A stretch of DNA of 64,000 bases. It comes from Silvanigrella paludirubra (GTDB lineage Bacteria > Bdellovibrionota_B > Oligoflexia > Silvanigrellales > Silvanigrellaceae). The position numbers and the translations under genes were made by a program. Location: positions 909,325 through 973,324 of the forward strand of contig NZ_WFLM01000001.1 of NCBI RefSeq assembly GCF_009208775.1, given 5' to 3'. The notes under the pieces were generated by a model that did no database searches, was not told the origin of the DNA, and saw nothing but the letters and a program-made list of their open reading frames with translations. Each line of letters starts with the position of its first letter. Position 1 is the first letter of the stretch. Of the stretch, positions 1-7,888 are shown in pieces.

Positions 1-122
1 TTTGAAACACCAAGCTGGTTTAGTAAATTTTCTTGATAAGCAAGAGCTCTTGTCTTTACCTCAATTGGAATTTCGGGATTTTCTGTAATCATAAAAGTGG
101 GAGGTAAAATAAGAAAAGCCAA
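1..122 (-). CDS. N-terminal part of an unrecognised protein, cut by the window edge
   Basis: An open frame runs off the left edge on the minus strand. The likely start is a TTG at 122-120: a GAGGG Shine-Dalgarno match lies 6 bases upstream (plus-strand 129-133), and an in-frame stop sits just above it. An internal ATG at 92 has no ribosome site in front. The roughly 40 visible residues (MAFLILPPTFMITENPEI and onward, ending near LLNQLGVS) read like real protein but I do not recognise the family. It follows the aldehyde-dehydrogenase-like gene on the same strand with about 155 bases between, so it could be co-transcribed. Confidence 0.5.
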   Translation of the reverse strand, partial: MAFLILPPTFMITENPEIPIEVKTRALAYQENLLNQLGVS

Positions 123-277
123 TTTATGCCCTCATCATATAATTTAATATTTATAAATAATTAAAATCTACGTTTGCTTATCGCCTTTTTTAAGATTGCA
201 ATTTAATTTTAAAAAAGAACGACAAAATGATAAAATTATTTTTATTTAATAATTAAGAATAATTGATGAATATTAAA

Positions 278-1777
278 TTATTTTGTATTTTTTATATCGC
301 TTTCCGACGCGGCAAATGGTGCCGATAAATTTAAAACTTGAGGATAAACGGTTGAAAGAAGAAAACGTACACCTGTAATATAACTATTTCCTGCTTTTCC
401 TCTTCCAATACTAGGTAACAAAGGATTTAATTCAATTGTTGAGGTATTCCACAAAATAGAAGGAACACCAGAACGTTTCCTAATTTCATGAACTTCTTCT
501 ACAAATTGAGAATGAATCCCAAGACACCTTGTTGCTCCTAAATCTTCTAAGATAGAAATCATTTCATCTCGTTCATCTATTGGAATTAAACAGACATCGG
601 GTCCAAAAAACGCATTTGAAGCGTATATGCTTTTTAATACTTTTTCTGGCTTCATATAATGAACACCTGGAGAAACAAAATAACCGTTTCCATTATTATC
701 AATAGGCTTTCCCCACCTTAAAGTTTCATCCGACTCTCGTGCAGCAATTCCTTGAAATCTTAAAAAACGCTCCCAAGAATTCGAACTACAAAGTGGTTCC
801 ATTACGTGTTTATCGGAACGAGATAAATCTTCTCTTGCTCCAATTGGCATTACTTTTATAGCTGAAACAAATTTGTCCTGAAATTCAGCAAATATTTTTT
901 TGTCTACAAAAGCAAGATTTGTTGATTCCAGCCGTTGCCCAGCATCAAGACAAGATCCATAAATAATTTTTGAAATGGCGCTATTTATATTTGCAGATTC
1001 TGTAACATATGCTGCATTTTTTCCACCACCACAAAGTACCAAACGCGCATTTTGTTGTGTTGAGGTATCACGACGAATTTGTTCTAAACTTTCCTCACCA
1101 CCAGTATACAAAATAGTATCGAATTGATGGCTCAAAACTAGCCTTCGAAATACTTCAAAGTCTCCATATACAATTTGAACAACACCAGGAGGGAAGGATG
1201 CTTGGTGAAATCCACTTGCTAATAATGAACCAGATAAAAGACAGTGTGAAGAGGGGCGCATACACACCGCATTGCCTGCCGCAAGAGAAGGTAACACGCT
1301 ACATAGCAAAGTATAAACAGGAAGAGCAATATTAGAAGAAACAAGAACTAACCCTAAGGGCGCGTATTGCCATTCCCAACCTTCTTCATCTCTTTTAACG
1401 GAAAGAGCTTGTTTGCAAAATTCAGGAATTGCGAAAAATAATTTTTCACACAATGCCCATTCTTCCTCAACCGCTACTCGAGAACGAGCAAGCTCAAGCA
1501 TCATGTTACTTTTTATTTCTTCCGCATTTTCTTTTAAAAATCCTATTAATTTTTTTATGTATCCTAAACGTTCTTCTAATGAAGTAGAACGAAATTTTTT
1601 TTGAGCGGTTTTCATTCCTTGCAAAACAGGATCAACAAGTTCTTTACTCCAACTTGCCGTTGCTAAAATATCGGAAGGATTTGCAGGATTATATACAGAA
1701 AATAAACGTTCTGTCTTATTTGATGGATGAAAATTTCCATTAATATAAGGAGGTATGAGATTTAAATTTACAGTCAT
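278..1777 (-). CDS. Aldehyde-dehydrogenase-fold protein lacking both catalytic residues
   Basis: 499 residues, full length for the ALDH superfamily and most like the succinylglutamate-semialdehyde dehydrogenase (AstD) type. Start chosen at ATG 1777 because GAGGAG (plus 1785-1790) sits 7 bases ahead; the ATG at 1792 overlaps that site. The fold landmarks are present: oxyanion Asn near 149, RPSSH at the cofactor site near 173 where family members have K, GGGKN near 250 and AGQR near 280. The residue that should be the general-base Glu (E-L-G-G-K) is Cys 249, and the nucleophile after GQR is Leu 283, not Cys. The frame is otherwise intact. It is therefore probably not a dehydrogenase; a non-catalytic or altered role is inferred. 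The substrate is unknown. BetB in the same window keeps both residues. Confidence 0.8.
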   Translation of the reverse strand: MTVNLNLIPPYINGNFHPSNKTERLFSVYNPANPSDILATASWSKELVDPVLQGMKTAQKKFRSTSLEERLGYIKKLIGFLKENAEEIKSNMMLELARSRVAVEEEWALCEKLFFAIPEFCKQALSVKRDEEGWEWQYAPLGLVLVSSNIALPVYTLLCSVLPSLAAGNAVCMRPSSHCLLSGSLLASGFHQASFPPGVVQIVYGDFEVFRRLVLSHQFDTILYTGGEESLEQIRRDTSTQQNARLVLCGGGKNAAYVTESANINSAISKIIYGSCLDAGQRLESTNLAFVDKKIFAEFQDKFVSAIKVMPIGAREDLSRSDKHVMEPLCSSNSWERFLRFQGIAARESDETLRWGKPIDNNGNGYFVSPGVHYMKPEKVLKSIYASNAFFGPDVCLIPIDERDEMISILEDLGATRCLGIHSQFVEEVHEIRKRSGVPSILWNTSTIELNPLLPSIGRGKAGNSYITGVRFLLSTVYPQVLNLSAPFAASESDIKNTK

Positions 1778-1808
1778 GAAAAATCTCCTCAATTCGCGTA
1801 AGTAACAC

Positions 1809-2879
1809 TTATAGTGAGGATAGGATTTTTAATACCTTTAGGTCAAGGGAAGATGACAAATTCTGTTTTAAGTGTGAAATAGAAATCCATTGTTTTTTTT
1901 CAGGAAATGAAAATTTTTGAAATAATTTATTTATTTTTTCATCATCTTGAGAAGAATCAATTAAAATAGCATGACCCGTTATTTTGTGATGAGTAATACT
2001 ATGCTTAAAATTACCATTCAGAATTTTTGCTTTCAAACCAAACTTTTTAATTTCAATTAATAAAGATTCTAAAGAATTTCCATCTTGTGATCTAATAATA
2101 GGAAATCCAGTCGTTTTATTTAAAAAACCTTTATTACGTTCAATTAAAGAAAAATCGTTATTCTTATTTTTTGAAATTAAAAGGGCAAATATCTCTTCAG
2201 ATTGAGATTCTTTTCTTGGTTTTAAAGGAGGACATAATGAAATTGTATTATTTTGAAAAGAAAGACAATATTTTTGAACGGGACAAATAGAACAAATTGG
2301 ATTTTGTTTTTTACAAACAGTAGATCCAAGATCCATCATCGCCTGATTAAAATCACCGGGATTTTCTTTTGATATTATATTATTAACGTAACAACTGATT
2401 TTATCTTGACCTTGCTTATCCCAAACACCAGATTGCATGTTTAATAGTCGGCTAACGACTCGAATTACGTTACCATCTACACACGCCACAGGTTCTTTAA
2501 AACAAATACTTGCAATAATTGATGCCGTATAAGGACCGCATCCTGGCACTTTTAACCATTCATTTTTATTTTGTGGAAAAATAGAATTACATTCTTCTAA
2601 TATATATTTAGCACCATTTCTTAAATTACGAGCTCTTGCATAATATCCAAGACCTAACCATAATTTTCTAAGCTTTTCATCTGAACATTCTGCTAAAGAT
2701 TTTAAATCTGGTAACTCATTAATAAATTCATTAAAACGAGGTAACACAACAGAAATAATAGTTTGCTGACTCATTACCTCACAAACCCATGTGTGATAAA
2801 TGTTAATTTTATCACGCCAAGGAAAATGTCTTTTGTTAATATTGTACCAAGCTAATATATCTTTAGAGAATTGTTTCAT
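1809..2879 (-). CDS. mutY: A/G-specific adenine DNA glycosylase MutY
   Basis: Base-excision repair enzyme that removes adenine opposite 8-oxoguanine. About 356 residues from the ATG at 2879, chosen over 2897 because it begins with the conserved MKQFSKDILAWY region. The helix-hairpin-helix glycosylase domain shows the catalytic Glu in VCEVMSQQT (near 37), the hairpin VPGCGPYTA and the catalytic Asp in VDGNVIRV. A C-x6-C-x2-C-x5-C set (CKKQNPICSICPVQKYC) binds the iron-sulfur cluster. The C-terminal third is the Nudix-like 8-oxoG recognition domain, with FKHSITHHKI in place of the usual F-x-H-x-F-T-H motif. Only 31 bases separate it from the ALDH-like gene downstream on the same strand. Confidence 0.95.
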   Translation of the reverse strand: MKQFSKDILAWYNINKRHFPWRDKINIYHTWVCEVMSQQTIISVVLPRFNEFINELPDLKSLAECSDEKLRKLWLGLGYYARARNLRNGAKYILEECNSIFPQNKNEWLKVPGCGPYTASIIASICFKEPVACVDGNVIRVVSRLLNMQSGVWDKQGQDKISCYVNNIISKENPGDFNQAMMDLGSTVCKKQNPICSICPVQKYCLSFQNNTISLCPPLKPRKESQSEEIFALLISKNKNNDFSLIERNKGFLNKTTGFPIIRSQDGNSLESLLIEIKKFGLKAKILNGNFKHSITHHKITGHAILIDSSQDDEKINKLFQKFSFPEKKQWISISHLKQNLSSSLDLKVLKILSSL

Positions 2880-2923
2880 ATTGAAAAACAAACACAAAAC
2901 AGCATTCGCTTATTTGTGGTTTG

Positions 2924-3376
2924 TTATACAGCTCCCTCTTCATGCATAACTTCGCTTGATGAAGATGACTTATCTGATGATGATTTTCTTGGACGACCAC
3001 GTCTCATGGATTGTTTTAATTTATCTAGCTTGCTTGGACGACCGCGTTTTTTTGGAGTTTTAACAACAGCCTTCTTAGGACGACCGCGTTTCTTTGTAGA
3101 TGTTTTTGAAGGACGACCACGTTTCTTTGTGGATGATTTTGCTGGACGACCGCGTTTTGCAGTTTTTTTCTTTGCAACAACTTTTTTAGTTGTTTTTTTT
3201 CTTACGGCTTTCTTTGCTGGCTTTCTGCCTGCTTTTTTCTTAACTGAAGTTTTTTTAACTGGTTTTTTTGCAGCAACTTTCTTTTTCTTAGTTGCAGTTT
3301 TTTTCACAACCTTTTTTGTTGCTTTTTTTGTTCCAGCTTTTTTTGCTCCAGCTTTCTTACGTTTTGTTTCAGCCAT
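2924..3376 (-). CDS. Histone H1-like lysine-rich protein with five AT-hooks
   Basis: 150 residues from ATG 3376; AAGGAG lies 8 bases upstream, inside the longer frame that begins at 3394, so the shorter start is right. Residues 1 to about 80 are almost only K, A, T, V and P in KKA/KKT/KKP repeats, like the C-terminal tails of eukaryotic H1 and bacterial HC1/HC2-type proteins. Next come five RGRP cores (KRGRPAK, KKRGRPSK, KKRGRPKK, KKRGRPSK, RRGRPRK), the minor-groove AT-hook motif, and a Ser-rich then acidic tail. It should bind the AT-rich chromosome and compact or organise it. The DNA repeats follow the protein repeats, so copy number may vary by slippage. A plus-strand frame opposite it is a mirror artefact. 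Confidence 0.85.
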   Translation of the reverse strand: MAETKRKKAGAKKAGTKKATKKVVKKTATKKKKVAAKKPVKKTSVKKKAGRKPAKKAVRKKTTKKVVAKKKTAKRGRPAKSSTKKRGRPSKTSTKKRGRPKKAVVKTPKKRGRPSKLDKLKQSMRRGRPRKSSSDKSSSSSEVMHEEGAV

Positions 3377-3540
3377 AAAACATTCTCCTTTCAATTTTAA
3401 TTAGCAAACCGTTTTCACTTCCACGGTTCAGTCTTAATTTAACTCATGCCAAAAAAAAATGGTAGAGGCAATACCATTTTTTATTTATTTTTATTAAGAA
3501 ATTATTTAGCCTTGTTAGACAAGGATATCTTTTCTCAACA

Positions 3541-3566
3541 AATGTTGTCGTCAAAGACACAACATT
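3541..3566. repeat. 8-bp perfect inverted repeat upstream of the Ddl-like gene
   Basis: AATGTTGT (3541-3548) and ACAACATT (3559-3566) are perfect reverse complements with a 10-base loop, ending 33 bases before the Ddl-like start. It could be an operator or a leader hairpin in the divergent promoter region shared with the histone-like gene. No function is shown by sequence alone. Confidence 0.45.
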
Positions 3567-3599
3567 CCTTTAAGAGTAATTTAAAGAAGGAAGAAAAAA

Positions 3600-4673
3600 A
3601 TGAGATCGAATTTTGAAAGTAAAAATAAAAATCAAATTATTGGGATTGTATATGATTTACCAATGAAACTTGAAAGTTCAGATCAAATGAATTTTCCAGA
3701 TGATGCAAATGCAGAGTGGGAATCACAAAAAACGATCGATACAATTATAGAAACATGGAAACATTTGGGCTTTTCTATAATTCTTTTTCCGTTAGATTCA
3801 ACATTTTTAATGAATTGGAATAAATTTAGTTCACAGTGCACTTTAATTCATTCATTAGTTGAAGGCTGGGGATCTCTTGCAAGAGAAAGTTGGATTCCAT
3901 CATTATGTGAATTATCTGGAATTCCATTTATTGGTTCTGAACCATTTGCGCAATCAATTTGTATGAGCAAAACACAAATCAAATTATTGTGCAAATTTTT
4001 AAAAATTCCAACTCTACCTTTTTATACGATTAAAAATCTCAAAGACCTTAGTAATATTCCAAGAGATTTTTTTAAAGAAACACATTTTATTAAACCAGAT
4101 GGAGAGGGATCTGGTATGGGTATTGATGCGTCATACTCTATATCAAATTCAAAATCGAATACAGAAAAAATTACTAAAACAATTCTCGAAAAATACCCAG
4201 ACGGTGTATTAATAGAAAAATATATTGATGGTAAGGAATTTACTTCTGGCATCATTGGTACACCTCCAATATTTCTACCAATAGCTGAAATTGAAGTTGA
4301 TGATGGCATTTATGGACTATCAAATAAATCAAAAGAATTTATGGGAGAAAAAGTAACTTTTCCAAAACTTTCAAAAATCAATGAAACTATTATTCGAAAT
4401 GGTACTGAAAAATTATTTAATTATTTAAATATAAGAGACTTTGTTCGAATGGATTGGCGTTGTGACAATAAAGGAAAAATCTATTTTTTAGAATCAAATA
4501 CGTTACCTGGGATTTCCTACTACTATAGTGTATTGCCTCTTATGGCAAAAAAAATGGGTTATAGTTACGAAGATTTATTTTCTATTTTAGCAAATTCTGC
4601 ATTAACCCGATCTAAAAATAGAAATCTTTGGTACGGGAAAGCAAGATTACAAAAAAAATCTCCTAAAAGTTAA
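3600..4673 (+). CDS. D-alanine-D-alanine ligase-like ATP-grasp enzyme
   Basis: 357 residues. The order of motifs fits the Ddl family: an N-terminal lobe with HSLVEGWGSLARES (compare the Ddl H-x-x-x-E-G motif), the central ATP-grasp lobe with FIKPDGEGSGMGI, IEKYIDGKEFTSGI, and the C-terminal FVRMDWRCD plus LESNTLPGIS, which carries the magnesium-binding residues and matches the Ddl N-T-L-P-G signature. The start has AAGGAAG 6 to 8 bases ahead. It stands alone and is not next to other mur genes, so it may be a second Ddl, a D-Ala-D-X ligase, or another carboxylate-amine ligase; substrate cannot be read from the sequence. Its stop codon lies in the loop of the gap terminator hairpin. Confidence 0.75.
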   Translation: MRSNFESKNKNQIIGIVYDLPMKLESSDQMNFPDDANAEWESQKTIDTIIETWKHLGFSIILFPLDSTFLMNWNKFSSQCTLIHSLVEGWGSLARESWIPSLCELSGIPFIGSEPFAQSICMSKTQIKLLCKFLKIPTLPFYTIKNLKDLSNIPRDFFKETHFIKPDGEGSGMGIDASYSISNSKSNTEKITKTILEKYPDGVLIEKYIDGKEFTSGIIGTPPIFLPIAEIEVDDGIYGLSNKSKEFMGEKVTFPKLSKINETIIRNGTEKLFNYLNIRDFVRMDWRCDNKGKIYFLESNTLPGISYYYSVLPLMAKKMGYSYEDLFSILANSALTRSKNRNLWYGKARLQKKSPKS

Positions 4674-4691
4674 AATACTTTTAGGAGATTT
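4656..4691 (-). terminator. Intrinsic terminator of gap, embedded in the 3' end of the Ddl-like gene
   Basis: A perfect 15-bp stem: AAATCTCCTAAAAGT (4656-4670) pairs with ACTTTTAGGAGATTT (4677-4691) around a 6-base loop. On the minus strand the stem is followed by a run of T (the A run at 4651-4658), so it fits a terminator for gap, whose stop is at 4715. The plus-strand side lacks a comparable T run. Confidence 0.8.
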
Positions 4692-4714
4692 AAAAAATAG
4701 ATCGAATTAAAGAA

Positions 4715-5722
4715 TTATAACTTTCCAGTTGCAACTAATCTTGTTAATTGAACCATACGGTTACTAAATCCCCATTCATTATCATACCAAGAAAGCACTT
4801 TAACCATGTTTTCGCCAATTACTGTTGTGTATTCTGCATCAATAGTGGAACTATTTGCGCATCCATTAAAATCACAACTTACTAATGGCTCTTCAGAATA
4901 TCCTAAAATACCTTTCAAATAGGTCTCAGAAGCTGACTTAAGTGCAGAGTTGATGTCTGCTGCCGTAACTGTTTTTTCTAATTCAAAAGTAACATCTACT
5001 AAAGATACATTTGGTGTTGGAACTCGAACGGCAAATCCGTGTAATTTTCCAGCTAATGATGGAATTACTTCAGAAATCGCTTTAGCAGCTCCTGTAGATG
5101 TCGGAATCATACTTAAACCAGCAGCTCTAGCACGACGTAAATCTTTATGTGGAAGGTCTAAAATATTTTGATCATTTGTATAGGAGTGAATTGTTGTCAT
5201 TAATCCTTTTTTAACACCGTATTTATCGTGTATTACTTTTGTTAGTGGCGCTAAACAGTTTGTTGTACATGAACCATTACTTACAATATTATGCTTATTG
5301 ATATCATATTCGGAATCATTTACTCCAATTACAATTGTTTTATCTATGGATTTACCAGGAGCACTTAAAATTACTTTTTTAGCGCCTGCCTTTATATGAG
5401 CTGCCGCTTTGTCACCATCAGTAAATAAACCAGTACATTCTAAAACAATATCAATTCCGTTTGCAGCCCAAGGAATTTCCGCTGGATTGCGCACGGCTGT
5501 AATTGGAATTATTTTTCCATCTACTACTAAGGCATTGTCTTTATGATCTACTTGTTGCTGCGCTTTTCCATGAACAGAATCATATTTATAAAGATGTGCT
5601 AACGTTTTTGCATCTGTAAGATCATTTATGAGACAAACTTCAATATCACGCTCATTTTTTAATGATCTTAATATACAGCGACCAATACGACCAAAACCAT
5701 TAATACCAATCTTAATTGTCAT
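4715..5722 (-). CDS. gap: Type I glyceraldehyde-3-phosphate dehydrogenase
   Basis: Glycolytic enzyme that oxidises glyceraldehyde-3-phosphate to 1,3-bisphosphoglycerate with NAD. 335 residues, normal length, from ATG 5722 with GGAGGT 7 bases upstream; the longer frame to 5803 is not conserved. INGFGRIGR is the dinucleotide-binding turn, IND at 32-34 fits NAD preference, SNGSCTTNC holds the nucleophile Cys 152, and SWYDNEWGFSNR is the C-terminal signature. It is monocistronic: it has its own terminator and 120 bases upstream before the next gene. No pgk or tpiA is beside it. Confidence 0.97.
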   Translation of the reverse strand: MTIKIGINGFGRIGRCILRSLKNERDIEVCLINDLTDAKTLAHLYKYDSVHGKAQQQVDHKDNALVVDGKIIPITAVRNPAEIPWAANGIDIVLECTGLFTDGDKAAAHIKAGAKKVILSAPGKSIDKTIVIGVNDSEYDINKHNIVSNGSCTTNCLAPLTKVIHDKYGVKKGLMTTIHSYTNDQNILDLPHKDLRRARAAGLSMIPTSTGAAKAISEVIPSLAGKLHGFAVRVPTPNVSLVDVTFELEKTVTAADINSALKSASETYLKGILGYSEEPLVSCDFNGCANSSTIDAEYTTVIGENMVKVLSWYDNEWGFSNRMVQLTRLVATGKL

Positions 5723-5846
5723 TTTAGGAACCTCCAAATTATAAACAAAGACTAACAAGCAGCCTTCTCTATTACTCATACCCAAAAATAGAGATGGCTT
5801 CAAAGATAATTTTATTTATCTGAAAAAACTTAGTTTACCACAAGGA

Positions 5847-6791
5847 TTAATGACGAGTTTCTGGATTTGGTGAGTTTAATATTTCGAGAAACTCCTCTGC
5901 TGTATGGCAACCTGTGAAGTTTTTCCCGATACTGCTACATCCTGATATTTTAATTGGTTCTTTTAAAGATAAATGCAATTTCGAAAATAGACATTCTTTA
6001 AATTTACAATCTTCAAATTCAATTCCTTGAATATCACAATCTTCAAATTCGCAATCATGAAAATTTACATTTGTAAAAATCATTCTATTTAAACGACTTC
6101 CATGAATTCTTGTTTCTGAAAAATCAGACTTTGCGACATGGTTTTCAGTAAAATCAGATTCTGATATTGTTACATCTGAAAGTGCAGAACGAGAAAACTT
6201 ATTATTTTCTAAGCGCGCTTCTTGCAGTGTTACATTACTTAATCTTGCTAAACTAAAATTAGAATTACAAAAGTCAGAACGAATTATAGCCAATTCAGAA
6301 AACTGAACTGCTGTAAATTTATTATTTTTAATTTCAGAACTTTCCGAAAAATCAACTCCAAACCACTGAGAACCAACTACTTGATTTTCTTTTACACTAC
6401 TATCATCACTAACGTGAAAGGCACGAAACACAGAAAGCTTAGAATCGAGACCAGATATATTTGGCGAAAACCCAAATGGTTGTAAATTATTTGATATATT
6501 TTCCTGAATTTTATCAATTTGTGGCATATTTTCAGATATTTGATGAACAAGATTACTAGAAATCTTTAATAATTCTTCAATATTTACACTTTTTTTAAGT
6601 TTTTCAAATGCTGTTTTTAATCCCTCTTGTGATTCTTCTTTATTTACGTGATTTGGATTAGAAGCATTATCAAAAGAATTCTCTCTACGTTGTTTCCTTA
6701 AGACATAATTTTTTTCAATTAATGATTTTGCCTTTTCAACATTCATTTTTCCTTTCGAGACCGCTTCAAGAATGGAATTCAATTCAAACAT
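5847..6791 (-). CDS. Pentapeptide-repeat-like protein, last gene of the fabI-lptFG operon
   Basis: 314 residues, no signal peptide. The first 45 residues form a charged helical segment, followed by a linker and a helix rich in K, E and S. From about residue 125 to 280 the chain has degenerate A(D/N)LXX-type repeats (for example SDFCNSNFS, SDFTENHVAKSDFS, VNFHDCEFEDCDI), the pattern of a right-handed quadrilateral beta-helix. The C-terminus has Cys at regular spacing (CKFKECLF, CSSIGKNFTGC). The gene starts 2 bases after lptG ends, so it is in the same transcript. Whether it works with LPS transport is unknown; the repeat fold often mediates protein contacts. Confidence 0.65.
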   Translation of the reverse strand: MFELNSILEAVSKGKMNVEKAKSLIEKNYVLRKQRRENSFDNASNPNHVNKEESQEGLKTAFEKLKKSVNIEELLKISSNLVHQISENMPQIDKIQENISNNLQPFGFSPNISGLDSKLSVFRAFHVSDDSSVKENQVVGSQWFGVDFSESSEIKNNKFTAVQFSELAIIRSDFCNSNFSLARLSNVTLQEARLENNKFSRSALSDVTISESDFTENHVAKSDFSETRIHGSRLNRMIFTNVNFHDCEFEDCDIQGIEFEDCKFKECLFSKLHLSLKEPIKISGCSSIGKNFTGCHTAEEFLEILNSPNPETRH

Positions 6792-6793
6792 AT

Positions 6794-7885
6794 TTACTGT
6801 CCTTTATCCAATTTCCGAATTAGCATATAACTCAAAAATATAACTAAAATATTCATTATCCATGCAGCTAATAATGGATTTAAACTTCCCTTAATAGCAA
6901 AACTTCTTAGCGCTAAATTACCAAACCAATATACAAGGGCTGTTACTAAACAAATTACAATTCCAATATATTTTTCTTCTTGCCTTTCTTTTCGCAAAGC
7001 AAAAGGAATTGTTAAAAACACAAAAAGCAAATTTGCAAATGGGGAACTTAGTTTAAAATAAAGATCTACAATTCGATCCGAAACATTTGTTCCCGCAGCC
7101 TGAGCATCTTCAATAATTTTATTTAATTGCCAATAACTTAACTGATTCGATTCACTAGATTGGTTTAAAACCTTAGGCGGTGCAAAATCTACATTTGTCA
7201 CATATAATGGCTTTATTTCTGTTTTAGAAATATAAGAAGAAATATCAAAGTTTGTAACAATTGCATTCCGCAGTACCCAATTTCCAATATTTTCATCAAA
7301 ATAACCAGACTTTGCATGGACAATTTGTTTTAAGCTACTTTGGTTTTCCCATTTAAAATATTCGACATTAAATAGTTCTTGTTTTTGTTCATCGTATTTC
7401 TTAAAATGTAATACCGTACCTTTTGCTTTTAGCCAAGTACTTTCTGTAAAAACGACCTCATTTTTTTTTCTTTCAACATCAACCTTCTTTATTCTTTGAA
7501 AATGAGTTGAACTCATGGGAAGAATCAGCTCGCTTATCATAAATTGAGTTAAAGTAAAAAAGAAACCAACGCATATTAAAGGAATAGAAATTTTCATCAT
7601 AGAAAGCCCAGCGGCACGCAATGCTGAGATTTCCCCGTGCTTTGCAAGCATCCAATTGGTGATGATACCACCAATTAATACAGCAAAAGGCATTAATTGA
7701 ATTGTTATTCCTGGTACTTGCCAAAAATAATATAAAAATTTAATTTTATTGGAAACTTCATAACCATCAAAATAATGCTGACTTTCTTCCATGTAGGTTA
7801 TAATAAAATAAATACACAAAGAAAATAACAAGATATTTAATACTGTTTTTAAATATTGCGAAGCAATATACCACCAAATTCGCAT
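6794..7885 (-). CDS. lptG: LPS export permease LptG
   Basis: 363 residues of the YjgP/YjgQ family. Three membrane segments at the N-terminus (about 12-35, 55-80, 98-125), a periplasmic beta-jellyroll region (about 130-270), then three membrane segments (about 275-358). With LptF and the LptB ATPase it extracts LPS from the inner membrane and feeds the Lpt bridge. It lies 3 bases downstream of lptF on the same strand. I assign LptG over LptF from gene order and from closeness of the partner; the two are paralogues and the labels could be swapped. LptB is not in this window. Confidence 0.85.
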   Translation of the reverse strand: MRIWWYIASQYLKTVLNILLFSLCIYFIITYMEESQHYFDGYEVSNKIKFLYYFWQVPGITIQLMPFAVLIGGIITNWMLAKHGEISALRAAGLSMMKISIPLICVGFFFTLTQFMISELILPMSSTHFQRIKKVDVERKKNEVVFTESTWLKAKGTVLHFKKYDEQKQELFNVEYFKWENQSSLKQIVHAKSGYFDENIGNWVLRNAIVTNFDISSYISKTEIKPLYVTNVDFAPPKVLNQSSESNQLSYWQLNKIIEDAQAAGTNVSDRIVDLYFKLSSPFANLLFVFLTIPFALRKERQEEKYIGIVICLVTALVYWFGNLALRSFAIKGSLNPLLAAWIMNILVIFLSYMLIRKLDKGQ

Positions 7886-7888
7886 CTT

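Noticed and set aside
2924-3376. Repeats of the histone-like gene as a CRISPR-like or tandem array
   Set aside because: Repeats encode protein motifs of unequal spacing; no uniform spacers.
2871-3404. Plus-strand frame rich in Phe and Ala across the histone-like gene
   Set aside because: It is the mirror of the K/A/T/R repeats on the minus strand; the real gene has a ribosome site and AT-hook motifs.
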